Assembly (NCBI RefSeq): GCF_004341625.1
Contig: NZ_SLZG01000003.1
Coordinates: forward strand, 309,045-373,044
Length of the DNA stretch: 64,000 nucleotides
Reading direction: 5' to 3'
DNA from: Rhizobium sp. BK376
GTDB lineage: Bacteria > Pseudomonadota > Alphaproteobacteria > Rhizobiales > Rhizobiaceae
Of this stretch, positions 35,687-43,538 are shown piece after piece (positions within the stretch are counted from its first letter, which is position 1; each line of letters begins with the position of its first letter). The notes beneath the pieces are model-generated. The model worked only from the letters and a program-made list of their open reading frames with translations. It did not search any database and was not told the DNA's origin. A program made the position numbers and the translations under genes.

Positions 35687-36916
35687 ATGCTGCCTGCGAC
35701 GAAGGAAGGATTGAGGCGCGTGCACCTGGGGGCGCTCTATATTGCCGATACGGTCTTCTCTCTCGGCTCGGTGCGGGAAACTGCCCGGCGCCTGTCCCTG
35801 TCCGCTTCCACCGTCTCCGGCATTCTGCGCAGACTGGAGGCGGAGCTTGCGATAAAGCTGGTCGAGCGCGCGTCCGGCGAACTGGTGACCCTGCTTGCGA
35901 GCTCCCGGATACAGAAGGGGTTGCAGCCCATCCTCATCCAGATGCGCGCGCTGGCAGAGCTGACCGCCGATCCGCCGTCGCCGGATGACTTTTCCGCCTG
36001 GGCCTCGCGCCTGCCGCTCAAGATCGCCACGATCGAACGCTTCCTCGAAGTCGCCGACCAGGGCAGCATCAATCGGGCGGCCCGCCGTCTCCGGCTTGGC
36101 CAGCCGCAACTGTCCCTGCAGATCGCCAATCTGGAGGAACTGATGGGGTGCCGGCTGTTCGAGCGTCAGGCGCAAGGCTCGGTGCTGACGGAGAAAGGGC
36201 GAAACACCTATGCCGTGCTGTCGGCGATCGGCAATGCGTGGAGCGAAATGAAGGCTGCGGCCGACGATCGGTTCCAGCGCACGACCCGCGCCGTGCGCAT
36301 CGGCTCGATCATCCCGACGGGGTCGGAAAGCTGGGTGGCCCGCTGCCTCGGTTCTCTCGTGTCGCGCTGGAACACCAGCGGCAACAGGAGCGCGCTGTCA
36401 TTGGTGCTGATGACAGCGGATGACCTGAGAGAGGCGCTGAGATCGGGCCGGATCGACGTTGCGATCGTCGACTCCGTCTTTGGCCTCGACAGTTTCGAGC
36501 ATGTGGAGCTTCTGGCGACGGAGATGGTGGCGATCGCTCCGATCGAAAGCACGGAGAAGGATCTCGCCGCGCTGATCGAAAACCGTCCGCTCTGCCTGCC
36601 GAGCCCCCGCACCGGCATCGGCCATGCGGCCACAGGCCTGAGCGACGGGCGGGGCAGGCCGCGCCGTCACCGCGGACGGGATATCACCTCGGTGGATTCG
36701 CTTCCCGTTATCGTCGATCTCGTAGCCAATCACGGCTACGTCTCCTTCCTCGGCCATGTCAGCGCCAGGCCGATCGCGGACAAGGTGCGCATCCTCGAGC
36801 TGGAGCAGCCGCTGCCGCTATCCTATCATCTGGCCCACAATGGCCGGAAAGCCTCGATCGATGCGTGCCGGCTGATCCGGGAGGCGGTCGCGGAAATCGT
36901 CGGCGACCAGCAATAG
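35687..36916 (+). CDS. LysR-like regulator with two tandem winged-helix domains
   Basis: The 409-residue protein carries two LysR-type DNA-binding domains. The first spans residues ~12-70 (VRETARRLSLSASTVSGILR, then RRLEAELAIKLVER). The second spans ~108-170 (INRAARRLRLGQPQLSLQIA, then LEELMGCRLFER). The effector domain follows from ~205. Ordinary LysR proteins are ~300 residues with one such domain. The second domain lies in the usual place relative to the effector domain, so the first is the added one. It is divergent from the osmoprotectant operon and probably controls it. The ATG at 35687 has a weak ribosome site; a GTG at 35720 is an alternative that would cut into the first domain. Confidence 0.85.
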   Translation: MLPATKEGLRRVHLGALYIADTVFSLGSVRETARRLSLSASTVSGILRRLEAELAIKLVERASGELVTLLASSRIQKGLQPILIQMRALAELTADPPSPDDFSAWASRLPLKIATIERFLEVADQGSINRAARRLRLGQPQLSLQIANLEELMGCRLFERQAQGSVLTEKGRNTYAVLSAIGNAWSEMKAAADDRFQRTTRAVRIGSIIPTGSESWVARCLGSLVSRWNTSGNRSALSLVLMTADDLREALRSGRIDVAIVDSVFGLDSFEHVELLATEMVAIAPIESTEKDLAALIENRPLCLPSPRTGIGHAATGLSDGRGRPRRHRGRDITSVDSLPVIVDLVANHGYVSFLGHVSARPIADKVRILELEQPLPLSYHLAHNGRKASIDACRLIREAVAEIVGDQQ

Positions 36917-36937
36917 CCCTGTTCACAGGCCTTTGAT

Positions 36938-36962
36938 GAAACGAAACCGGTAGCGAAGCGTT
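36938..36962 (+). promoter_or_regulatory. near-consensus EcfG/RpoE2 promoter for the BON gene
   Basis: GAAAC (36938-36942), 16 nt, then CGTT (36959-36962) differs from GGAAC-N16-CGTT by one base. It is 28 bp before the BON start. Confidence 0.5.
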
Positions 36963-36990
36963 GAACCAGTCCCAACAGATGGAGACCGTC

Positions 36991-37251
36991 ATGGTACAGC
37001 GTTTTTCGAACCTTGATGCCGATGAAGCAGCCGGCAGGGCGAACAGCGCCGGTTTGATGGCGGCAGCTGTCGACAGCGCGCTGAGTGACGCCTATGACAT
37101 CAATGCATCTAACATTAGAGTCTCCATGCTCGGCTCCTACGCCATTCTGGAAGGCACCGTCCATAACCGCGGTGACATTGCGCGGGCCATTGAAATTGCT
37201 GAGGAAGTGGCGGGCGTTGGCAAGGTCAGAAGCCGTCTGGTAGCGCGCTGA
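36991..37251 (+). CDS. small BON-domain-like protein
   Basis: The 86-residue protein has one BON-like domain: AVDSALSDAYDINASNIRVS, then GSYAILEGTVHNRGDIARAI and EEVAGVGKVRSRLVAR, where the last is the canonical V-x-x-V...N/R ending. No signal peptide or lipobox is seen, so it is probably cytoplasmic; many BON proteins sit in the periplasm instead. The start at 36991 follows GGAG by 6 nt; a TTG 10 codons upstream and an ATG 4 codons upstream are alternatives. A promoter close to the EcfG consensus precedes it, so osmotic or general stress control is likely. Confidence 0.75.
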   Translation: MVQRFSNLDADEAAGRANSAGLMAAAVDSALSDAYDINASNIRVSMLGSYAILEGTVHNRGDIARAIEIAEEVAGVGKVRSRLVAR

Positions 37252-37275
37252 AGCGTCACCCGAAACTTACGCGAC

Positions 37276-37300
37276 GGAACAAACGGCCGTCTTCTGCATT
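37276..37300 (+). promoter_or_regulatory. possible EcfG/RpoE2 promoter for the His-rich gene
   Basis: GGAAC (37276-37280), 16 nt, then CATT (37297-37300) is one base off the consensus and stands 67 bp before the histidine-rich gene. Confidence 0.35.
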
Positions 37301-37367
37301 CTCCTTATGTCGTTGGTAATATCATATTGCGATCCGGCCCCACTGCCGGGCGTTTAAGGAGAAGAGA

Positions 37368-37541
37368 ATGAAGATGCTTGTAACGGCGCTTTTTGCGCTG
37401 AGTGCATTTGCCGCCACTGCGACATTTGCCGAAGCCCGTGACTATCACCATCACTGGCACCACCATGAATACCACCATCATTGGCACAACTGGCACCACT
37501 ATCATCACAACAATCATCATCAGCATTTTTCCCACAACTGA
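37368..37541 (+). CDS. small exported histidine-rich protein
   Basis: A 57-residue protein begins with a signal peptide (MKMLVTALFALSAFAATATF, with cleavage likely after AEA or TFA). The remaining ~34 residues hold 18 His, in HHHWHHH, HHHWHNWHH and similar runs, with Trp, Tyr and Asn between them and no Cys. Such His runs bind Zn, Ni or Cu. Possible roles are periplasmic metal storage or buffering, or a metal chaperone; no transporter is nearby to choose between them. AAGGAG lies 6 nt before the ATG, and a 9 bp terminator follows at 37585. It is too short for a family call. Confidence 0.8.
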   Translation: MKMLVTALFALSAFAATATFAEARDYHHHWHHHEYHHHWHNWHHYHHNNHHQHFSHN

Positions 37542-37584
37542 GGTTCAGCTGATCGCTGCTTGAAAGAAGTCCGAAACGGAATTG

Positions 37585-37613
37585 AACGGCGCCACTCAGG
37601 CGCCGTTTTCATT
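37585..37613 (+). terminator. intrinsic terminator of the His-rich gene
   Basis: AACGGCGCC (37585-37593) pairs perfectly with GGCGCCGTT (37599-37607) around ACTCA, followed by TTCATTT. Confidence 0.75.
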
Positions 37614-37707
37614 TGCGCGTGAGCTAGGAGACTGCTCGTCGCATCTTTGTTATCAAAGCGACACATGCCATTGGCAGTGTGGACTTTCAAGCAGAAGGAC
37701 GCGCACT

Positions 37708-38622
37708 ATGATCGAGAATTCCGAAGAGCAGCTGAACCGTATCAAAGAAGAGATCGCCGACAGTTTTGACGAAGAGCTGGAAATGCAGCTTGAAGAGGAC
37801 AGGCTCGATGAGCTGGTCGCCGAGGGCCTGAGCAGCGCTACGGAAGCCAATATCGATCGCAAGCTCTATTTCCGCGAACTCTTTCGCCTCCAGCACGAAC
37901 TCGTCCGCCTCCAGGATTGGGTACAGTACAAGAAGCTGAAGGTGGTCGTGCTGTTCGAAGGCCGCGACTCCGCCGGCAAAGGCGGCGCCATCAAGCGCGT
38001 CACGCAGCGCCTCAATCCGCGCGTCTGCCGTGTTGTCGCATTGCCCGCCCCGACGGAGCGCGAGCGGCACCAATGGTATTTCCAGCGCTATGTCCCGCAC
38101 CTGCCGACCGCCGGCGAAATGGTCCTCTTCGACCGCAGCTGGTATAACCGCGCTGGCGTCGAGCGCGTCATGGGTTTCTGCACGCCAGACGAACTGGAAG
38201 AGTTCTTCCGCACCGTGCCGGAATTCGAGCGTATGCTGGTCCGCTCCGGCATCATCCTCCTGAAATACTGGTTCTCGATCACCGACGAGGAACAGGAATT
38301 CCGCTTCAACATGCGTATCCAGGATCCGTTGAAGCAGTGGAAGCTCTCGCCGATGGACCTGCAGAGCCGCGTCCACTGGGAAGAATACACCAAGGCCAAG
38401 GAAGAGATGCTCGACCGCACCCACACGAAGGAATCGCCGTGGTGGGTCGTTCAAGCAGTCGACAAGAAGAAGGCCCGACTGAACTGCATCGCCCATCTCC
38501 TGAAGCAGATTCCTTACGAAAACGTGCCGAAGGACGAAATCATCCTGCCGGAACGCGTCCGCAACGCCGATTATCACCGCGCGCCGGTTCCGCCGGAAAT
38601 GTACGTTCCGGAAATCTACTGA
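37708..38622 (+). CDS. ppk2: polyphosphate kinase 2 (PPK2 family)
   Basis: The 304-residue enzyme transfers phosphate between polyphosphate and nucleotides. Class markers are the Walker A-like VVLFEGRDSAGKGGAIK near residue 78, the lid-region WYFQRYVPHLPTAGE, Walker B-like [15 protein letters not shown] and the C-terminal LLKQIPYENV. The length fits single-domain, class I-type PPK2. The start at 37708 (MIENSEEQLNR) is the ATG that begins the helical N-terminal extension; AAGGA lies ~10 nt upstream. The window holds a second PPK2 at 46083 with different flanking sequence, so they are paralogues. ADP or GDP preference cannot be told from sequence. Confidence 0.92.
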   Translation: MIENSEEQLNRIKEEIADSFDEELEMQLEEDRLDELVAEGLSSATEANIDRKLYFRELFRLQHELVRLQDWVQYKKLKVVVLFEGRDSAGKGGAIKRVTQRLNPRVCRVVALPAPTERERHQWYFQRYVPHLPTAGEMVLFDRSWYNRAGVERVMGFCTPDELEEFFRTVPEFERMLVRSGIILLKYWFSITDEEQEFRFNMRIQDPLKQWKLSPMDLQSRVHWEEYTKAKEEMLDRTHTKESPWWVVQAVDKKKARLNCIAHLLKQIPYENVPKDEIILPERVRNADYHRAPVPPEMYVPEIY

Positions 38623-38652
38623 TATCGCAGCGCGGTTGCGGCTCAACCAGAA

Positions 38653-38680
38653 AGCGGCCGTTCCGTCAGGGGCGGCCGCT
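38653..38680 (+). terminator. probable terminator of the first PPK2 gene
   Basis: AGCGGCCG (38653-38660) pairs with CGGCCGCT (38673-38680) around a 12 nt loop, followed by ATATAATT. The U-run is poor. Confidence 0.5.
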
Positions 38681-38791
38681 ATATAATTCCCGGATCTTCG
38701 AATTCAGCCGGTCGATACCGCTCGCCGGATATCCTGCCCGAAGCACTGCCTGGCAAAGCCGCCGCCAGATGCCTCGGTCGCAGCTTGCATA

Positions 38792-39004
38792 TCAATGCGC
38801 TGTAGGTCTTGAAACCGGTTGCCGCCCGGCACTGCTGACGGGTCGCCGCGTGTTGCTCAACATCTTCTGACGATCGAGATAACCATGCTCCCAAGCCTTG
38901 CAATCGGCGCTTTCGGACGCATGCGGATTATGCTCACCACCCATGCCCTTCAAAAAGGCACTCGCACCAGCACGATAGGCATTCTTCTGCGGTCTTCTTG
39001 CCAT
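38792..39004 (-). CDS. ribosome modulation factor-like small protein
   Basis: A 70-residue basic protein with KNAYRAGASAFLKGMGGEHN, a P-H in place of the usual P-Y, then AWEHGYLDR. The spacing A-x3-G-x2-A-x3-G ... [NC]-P-[YH] ... W-x2-G matches the RMF/CrpP family, whose E. coli member dimerises 70S ribosomes in stationary phase. The C-terminal ~20 residues have no counterpart in RMF. A GGGAGAAAGG site lies before the ATG, and an exact EcfG stress promoter stands 28 bp upstream, which fits ribosome hibernation under stress. Family assignment by eye only. Confidence 0.6.
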   Translation of the reverse strand: MARRPQKNAYRAGASAFLKGMGGEHNPHASESADCKAWEHGYLDRQKMLSNTRRPVSSAGRQPVSRPTAH

Positions 39005-39032
39005 GACCTTTCTCCCTCTTGCAACATACCCA

Positions 39033-39057
39033 AACGCGCGGAGAGGCTGATGGTTCC
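39033..39057 (-). promoter_or_regulatory. EcfG/RpoE2 general-stress promoter of the RMF-like gene
   Basis: On the minus strand GGAAC (39053-39057), 16 nt, then CGTT (39033-39036) exactly matches the consensus. The -10 element is 28 bp before the ATG at 39004. Confidence 0.7.
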
Positions 39058-39201
39058 AAGGAATATGAGAAAAAACGCATACGAGGCAGGAAGATTTTTT
39101 CTGTCGGAAAAATACAATTATTGCAAAAGCTTACGTCGAATCCGTCTCCATTTTTCAGGAGCCGAATACTCACAAATGGCGCGAAAGCGGATAGACCGCT
39201 G

Positions 39202-39435
39202 TCAGATTTCCCCGGCGTCGATGCGGCGGCGAATATCTTCTCCCAGGGTTTTGAAGGTCCCGAGGAGCTGCTCGTAGTGATCCAGCACGAGTTGGGTGCT
39301 GTCCTCCCACGGCCCATCGCCAAAGCGCACCTGATGATGCACGTCGCCAGCCTTGATCCTGCCGATGCGCCTCGAAAGCTCTTCCATATGCTCAACGCAA
39401 TCGGCCAGTCGCTCTACCAGATCCAAGCTCAACAC
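39202..39435 (-). CDS. small conserved hypothetical protein
   Basis: A protein of up to 77 residues with charged helices (LVERLADCVEHMEELSRRIG and GPWEDSTQLVLDHYEQLLG). There is no signal peptide or recognisable domain. A strong GGGGAGG lies at about 39436-39442. Eight bases after it comes a TTG at 39426, which would start at LDLVERLADC and may be the true start; the GTG at 39435 is too close to the ribosome site. The reading frame has normal third-position GC bias. Function unknown. Confidence 0.55.
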   Translation of the reverse strand: MLSLDLVERLADCVEHMEELSRRIGRIKAGDVHHQVRFGDGPWEDSTQLVLDHYEQLLGTFKTLGEDIRRRIDAGEI

Positions 39436-39565
39436 CTCCCCAGTTCTTGGGATGCCGCATATGGCGGCACTGAACTATGTTGAAAGGGCAAATGCAAGGC
39501 GGGCTGAGGCTGCGTCGAAACATTCTTTCGAACGATCTTCCGTGACCTCAATCCGGCCCACTCAG

Positions 39566-41548
39566 TCACCGCCGCTGCAGAGGTTGGAATGCCTGACGGA
39601 ACAGATAGGCGATGCTCGCCGACGTGGTAGCGGTAATGTGATCCGCGTCCTTGTAGAGCGGCACACCGTTGCGCAGCGCATCGCAATGCTGGTTGGCGCA
39701 GAAGGCAGGCAGCGGATCGACGATCTCCGCATTATAGGTTTGCGCGAGTTGAGTCAGGACTTCGCGGGAAAGCGCCTGCCTCTTGCTTACATAGTCCCAG
39801 GGCGGTGCGAGATCGGTTGACGTTCCTTCCATGGCCGCCTTGGCCGCGGCTTCCGGAATGTAGTGGCCCATCTCCGGAACATCGTGAACGAGAATGACGC
39901 GGGTTCCGGCCTTCTTCAGGTCATTCAGCAGGCGCGACAAGGCCGCCTTGATCGGGGCCGACTTGTCTGTCAGCGGCGGCGGAACGGAGGGATCGAAATA
40001 AACGCCTTCGTTTGGCAGTTCGGCGTCGTGGATGTATTTCGGCCAGTAGGCCGCCAGGAAAACGAGCGGAATGTGCCGGGACAGGATCAGGTCCTTGACC
40101 GCATCGTTGAATGCCCCGCATCGCTCGGTATCACCACGCGCTGAAAGCGGGACGCGCGGAAGCGGCGGACACGACGCATGCCCGGCAAACAGTCCGGAAA
40201 CGCCGGCATCGCGAGCGGCAACGCCGATCGCCGGGGCCATTGCGCCGGAATGCGAGTCGCCCCAGACGACGAAGGCCGGGTCTTGCGATGACTGGGCGCC
40301 GACATTGCAAAGCTTGCCTGCACGAATATCGGAAATCGATGGACCGCCATTGTCATCGATAAAGCAGGGCGAGACGCCATACGGTCCTGCGTCATACGTC
40401 GCCGAGTATATCTTTTGAACGTTGTCAGGCAGGCGGCCGGGAATACCCTTCATATGGACGACGGTATTGCCGAGAATGACTGCTCCGACGGCAACCACGA
40501 TCGCGCCGCCAAAGACGGACTTCCGTCCAATATGGCTTCGGCTTCCCCGGAACGGGCGCTCGATGAAGGCCCAGGATAGAGCCGCAATCGCAATCGAGCC
40601 AAGGACGACGAGGATGGTCTTTGCTATATCGAGCGAATGACCGTCCAGCATTCTTGTGAAGACGATCAGCGGCCAATGCCAGAGATAGAGGGAATAGGAG
40701 ATCAGGCCCACTGACACCAGCGGCGGAAAGCGCAGCAGTTTCGCAGTCACCTGGCTGCCATTCCCGAACTGGATAACGAGTGCCGCTCCAAGGCAGGGCA
40801 ACAGTGCCGCGATACCGGGAAAAGCCATGCGGTCGTCGAACCCGAATACCGCAACGGCGATCAGCGCCAGGCCAAGGGCCACCAGAGCCTCTTTCGGCAG
40901 GTCGGCAATCCTCTGCGGCAGCGGATTGACAGCGACCAGCGATCCCAGCAGCAATTCCCACGCCCGGAACGGAAGCAGATAGAAGGCGGCACTCTGGGAG
41001 CGCTCGACCATCCAGGCGCTGGCCACCAGCGAGGCCACGAACAGGATCACCAAAACAGCGGTCAGCCGCCGGGGCGCGAACCGATGGATTGTGATAAGAA
41101 GCAGCGGGAAGAGGATATAGAACTGCTCTTCGACGGCGAGTGACCAGGTATGCAGCAGAGGCTTCGTCTGCGCCGCGATGTCGAAATATCCGGTTTCCTT
41201 TTCGAACTGGAAGTTCGAACCGAACATTGCCGCCGCCTTCAGGCTGCGCGCGAAATACTCCATCTCGACCGGCATCAGCAGCAGCCAGGCAGCGACCGCA
41301 CATGCAATCATCACCGCAAACAGCGCTGGGAAAATCCGCCGGATGCGACGCTCGTAAAAGCGTATCAGGCTGAATTCGTTGCGTTCGAGTTCTCCCCCGA
41401 TCAGGCCCGCCATCAGGAAACCGGAGATCACGAAGAAGACGTCGACACCGACGAACCCGCCGCCAAAGCCTGAAATTCCGGCATGGTAGAAGACGACGGG
41501 CAGAATGGCGATTGCTCTTAGACCGTCGATATCAGCCCGGTAGGGCAT
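39566..41548 (-). CDS. membrane acyltransferase with SGNH domain (OafA/YrhL family)
   Basis: The 660-residue protein has an N-terminal acyltransferase-3 domain with about ten or eleven membrane helices (residues ~8-385) starting with the signature YRADIDGLRAIAILPV and containing the FYERRIRRIFPA loop. A C-terminal SGNH hydrolase-like domain starts near 420, with the block I VVWGDSHSGAMAPA and the late D-x-x-H-type DADHITATTS. Such proteins acetylate lipopolysaccharide O-antigen or other surface glycans, with the SGNH domain passing the acyl group on. The start at 41548 (MPYRADIDGLR) is preferred; in-frame starts at 41599 (TTG) and 41695 (ATG) would add an N-terminal tail. The sugar target is unknown. 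Confidence 0.85.
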   Translation of the reverse strand: MPYRADIDGLRAIAILPVVFYHAGISGFGGGFVGVDVFFVISGFLMAGLIGGELERNEFSLIRFYERRIRRIFPALFAVMIACAVAAWLLLMPVEMEYFARSLKAAAMFGSNFQFEKETGYFDIAAQTKPLLHTWSLAVEEQFYILFPLLLITIHRFAPRRLTAVLVILFVASLVASAWMVERSQSAAFYLLPFRAWELLLGSLVAVNPLPQRIADLPKEALVALGLALIAVAVFGFDDRMAFPGIAALLPCLGAALVIQFGNGSQVTAKLLRFPPLVSVGLISYSLYLWHWPLIVFTRMLDGHSLDIAKTILVVLGSIAIAALSWAFIERPFRGSRSHIGRKSVFGGAIVVAVGAVILGNTVVHMKGIPGRLPDNVQKIYSATYDAGPYGVSPCFIDDNGGPSISDIRAGKLCNVGAQSSQDPAFVVWGDSHSGAMAPAIGVAARDAGVSGLFAGHASCPPLPRVPLSARGDTERCGAFNDAVKDLILSRHIPLVFLAAYWPKYIHDAELPNEGVYFDPSVPPPLTDKSAPIKAALSRLLNDLKKAGTRVILVHDVPEMGHYIPEAAAKAAMEGTSTDLAPPWDYVSKRQALSREVLTQLAQTYNAEIVDPLPAFCANQHCDALRNGVPLYKDADHITATTSASIAYLFRQAFQPLQRR

Positions 41549-41871
41549 GCCTGGCCGTGATGCGCCGGAAATCGATCGGCGGGGGTATTCGATATTCAAC
41601 TTGAAACCCTTTGAAAGGAAGAAATTTCGGCGTGCCTGAACATCTTGGTGAAATTTCGCCCGGCTTCGACCAAATCGATTTTGGTCACCGCCCACTTATG
41701 CCGGCAACGGCGATGTCGCCGAGTCCTGGAGCGGAGGCGCGAGAGGACAGCGACCCAGAGCCTCTATCGGGCATAAGTGCCAGGGCCGTTTTTGGTGGCA
41801 GCCCGCTCTCCGTCACCATCTCCGCCAGGGCGGTTGTGTCCTTGAAGGGCACCATCGTCTCCAAGCCGAAA
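41549..41871. other. spacer upstream of the acyltransferase
   Basis: A 323 bp stretch holds the 5' region of the acyltransferase gene and the 3' flank of the lipoprotein gene. Reading frames in it overlap one or the other and lack homology. I see nothing else. Confidence 0.35.
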
Positions 41872-42345
41872 TTATTTGACGACCTTGATCTTTATTTCGT
41901 GGTTTGCACGGTCGGATGTTCTGACGACCAGTCGGTCAGATCCCGCAAAGCCAGGGTCGGAGCGGTAATAAACTCCGGCACCATTAACCTTTCGACCCGC
42001 GCAAGCTCGGAACTGCCCGTCAATGCCGTTCTTGAAGCGGCTTTCATTTAGCTCAAAGCTGAGCTGACCGTGTTGTGGGTACACGGGGGTTTCAGGATAA
42101 GAAGCGCCTCCAGACTGGCAGCCCTCGTTCATAGCTATTGCAAGACCCAGAAACGTCTTTTGACCGGATTTTGCGGTGGCCGTGTACGAAGTGCTCGCGC
42201 AACCTGTGAGTAGAAACATCGCTCCAATTGAGAATCTGACCGCATAATGGCGGCACGACGGACAAAAATATTCATTTGCAAAGTATTTTATCCTTATGGG
42301 CTTGCCGACTATTTTCACGACTTCGCGGAGAGTCAATAATGACAT
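41872..42345 (-). CDS. putative lipoprotein of unknown function
   Basis: A frame of up to 157 residues contains GAMFLLTGCASTSY, which looks like a lipobox with Cys near residue 50. The usual 15-25 residues between Met and the lipobox Cys are not achieved with either visible start: the ATG at 42345 gives too long, and the ATG at 42219 too short, a leader. The mature part has two Cys, GCQSGG and FRACAG, a YPQHGQLSFEL strand and a basic end. The start may be a non-ATG codon, or the 5' end damaged. Fold resembles small Rhizobiales exported beta proteins; no named family. Confidence 0.5.
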   Translation of the reverse strand: MSLLTLREVVKIVGKPIRIKYFANEYFCPSCRHYAVRFSIGAMFLLTGCASTSYTATAKSGQKTFLGLAIAMNEGCQSGGASYPETPVYPQHGQLSFELNESRFKNGIDGQFRACAGRKVNGAGVYYRSDPGFAGSDRLVVRTSDRANHEIKIKVVK

Positions 42346-42475
42346 AGTACATTGTAAACGAGTCAGAAATCGAGGCTTGGGTTCTTCCTTGACTGCTAAC
42401 TGTTGATAATTGCTGGCTGCTTGTGTGTAACGCTGCCAGACAATAGAAATTGCCTGCTACTTATGGGGGCATTCA

Positions 42476-43282
42476 TTGTCGATTCGCCTTAATTCTCTCG
42501 CAGTCGTTTGCGTTGTTATTTCCGCTATCCTTCTGATCGCGATTGGAAACACAGCGGCCGCAGCAGCCCAGCAATCGCTAGAAGCGCGCCCGATGGATTT
42601 CGTGCTCGTCCACAACCACAGTTGCCTGCCGGCATGCATTCAATGGATATCCGCAGAAGGCAAAATAACCGCGGAATCGCCCAAGAGTCTCAACAAGCTC
42701 CTGAAACGCCTCAAAGGACGGAAGCCGCCGGTTGTGTTCCAGTCGATGGGTGGAGATGTAGACGCAGCTCTTTCGATAGGGCGCATAATACGCGCTGCAG
42801 GCTTGGAAACGGCCGTCGGAAGAACGCAGTTGGAGGGCTGCCCGATGATGCAGCCTCGTTGTCCCGAGAAGATTGCGAAAGCTGGGCCCTCGACCGGTGA
42901 AGTTCATTCAGGCGGCGCGTATTGCTTTTCGGCCTGTCCCTTTGCATTGGCAGGAGGGGCGGTTCGCGCAGCAGCAGTGAACTCGTCCATCGGCGTTCAC
43001 CAAATAACCAACGGACTCCTAGTTACGAGTCTGGCGAATCCAGGCCATCGAAACCTCGACGAAATTTCCACTGATCCGTCTCCGGCCCTTAATGAGTATC
43101 TGTCCTCTTATCTTGACGAAATGGGCGTCAACCACCAGGCCGTGTTCGCTATGATGGGATTAGCGACCCCGCAAGGCCTCTACTACGTTCGAAACGCCGA
43201 AGCGCTGACATCAGGCATCATAACCAAGACTTTTTCCTATAACGACGAACCAGGAAACGTTTTCAGTGGATCTGATGATTAA
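42476..43282 (+). CDS. exported ClpP/crotonase-like protease homologue
   Basis: The 268-residue product starts with a signal peptide (residues 1-31, hydrophobic VVCVVISAILLIAIGNTAAA). The mature domain has the ClpP-like strands VVFQSMGGDVDAALSIGRI and AYCFSACPFALAGGAVRAA, in which the S-A-C-P segment holds the likely nucleophile Ser, then GVHQ, the usual third motif. Several Cys (CLPAC, CPMMQPRC, C-F-S-A-C) may form disulfides. The start is a TTG at 42476 with GGGGG 7 nt before it. This family of secreted ClpP-like proteins is common in Rhizobiales and its substrates are unknown. Confidence 0.65.
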   Translation: MSIRLNSLAVVCVVISAILLIAIGNTAAAAAQQSLEARPMDFVLVHNHSCLPACIQWISAEGKITAESPKSLNKLLKRLKGRKPPVVFQSMGGDVDAALSIGRIIRAAGLETAVGRTQLEGCPMMQPRCPEKIAKAGPSTGEVHSGGAYCFSACPFALAGGAVRAAAVNSSIGVHQITNGLLVTSLANPGHRNLDEISTDPSPALNEYLSSYLDEMGVNHQAVFAMMGLATPQGLYYVRNAEALTSGIITKTFSYNDEPGNVFSGSDD

Positions 43283-43350
43283 CTGAGCTTCTCGCTGGGA
43301 CACGAGAGTGAGCTGAAGCGAGGGTTCAATTATCTGGTTTGAAAAGCTGG

Positions 43351-43424
43351 TGCCGCTTGCAGGACTCGAACCTGCGACCCCATCATTACGAATGATGTGC
43401 TCTACCACCTGAGCTAAAGCGGCA
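43351..43424 (-). tRNA. tRNA-Thr (CGT)
   Basis: On the minus strand a full cloverleaf of 74 nt: acceptor TGCCGCT/AGCGGCA, D-arm, anticodon stem CATCA/TGATG with loop TTCGTAA (anticodon CGT) and T-arm GCAGG-TTCGAGT-CCTGC. No CCA is encoded. Confidence 0.95.
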
Positions 43425-43538
43425 TTTCGGGGCTGATTTGATCGGCCCGGCGATTTGCATGGCGCTGATACAGTCAATGCGGGGAGATTTCAAGCGCTCT
43501 CTTGAGGGGTCGGCAAAAAAGCGTGCCGCTGTGGATGA

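Noticed and set aside
41611..42051. 146-codon plus-strand frame
   Set aside because: Antisense to the lipoprotein gene in its second half; no similarity or ribosome site.
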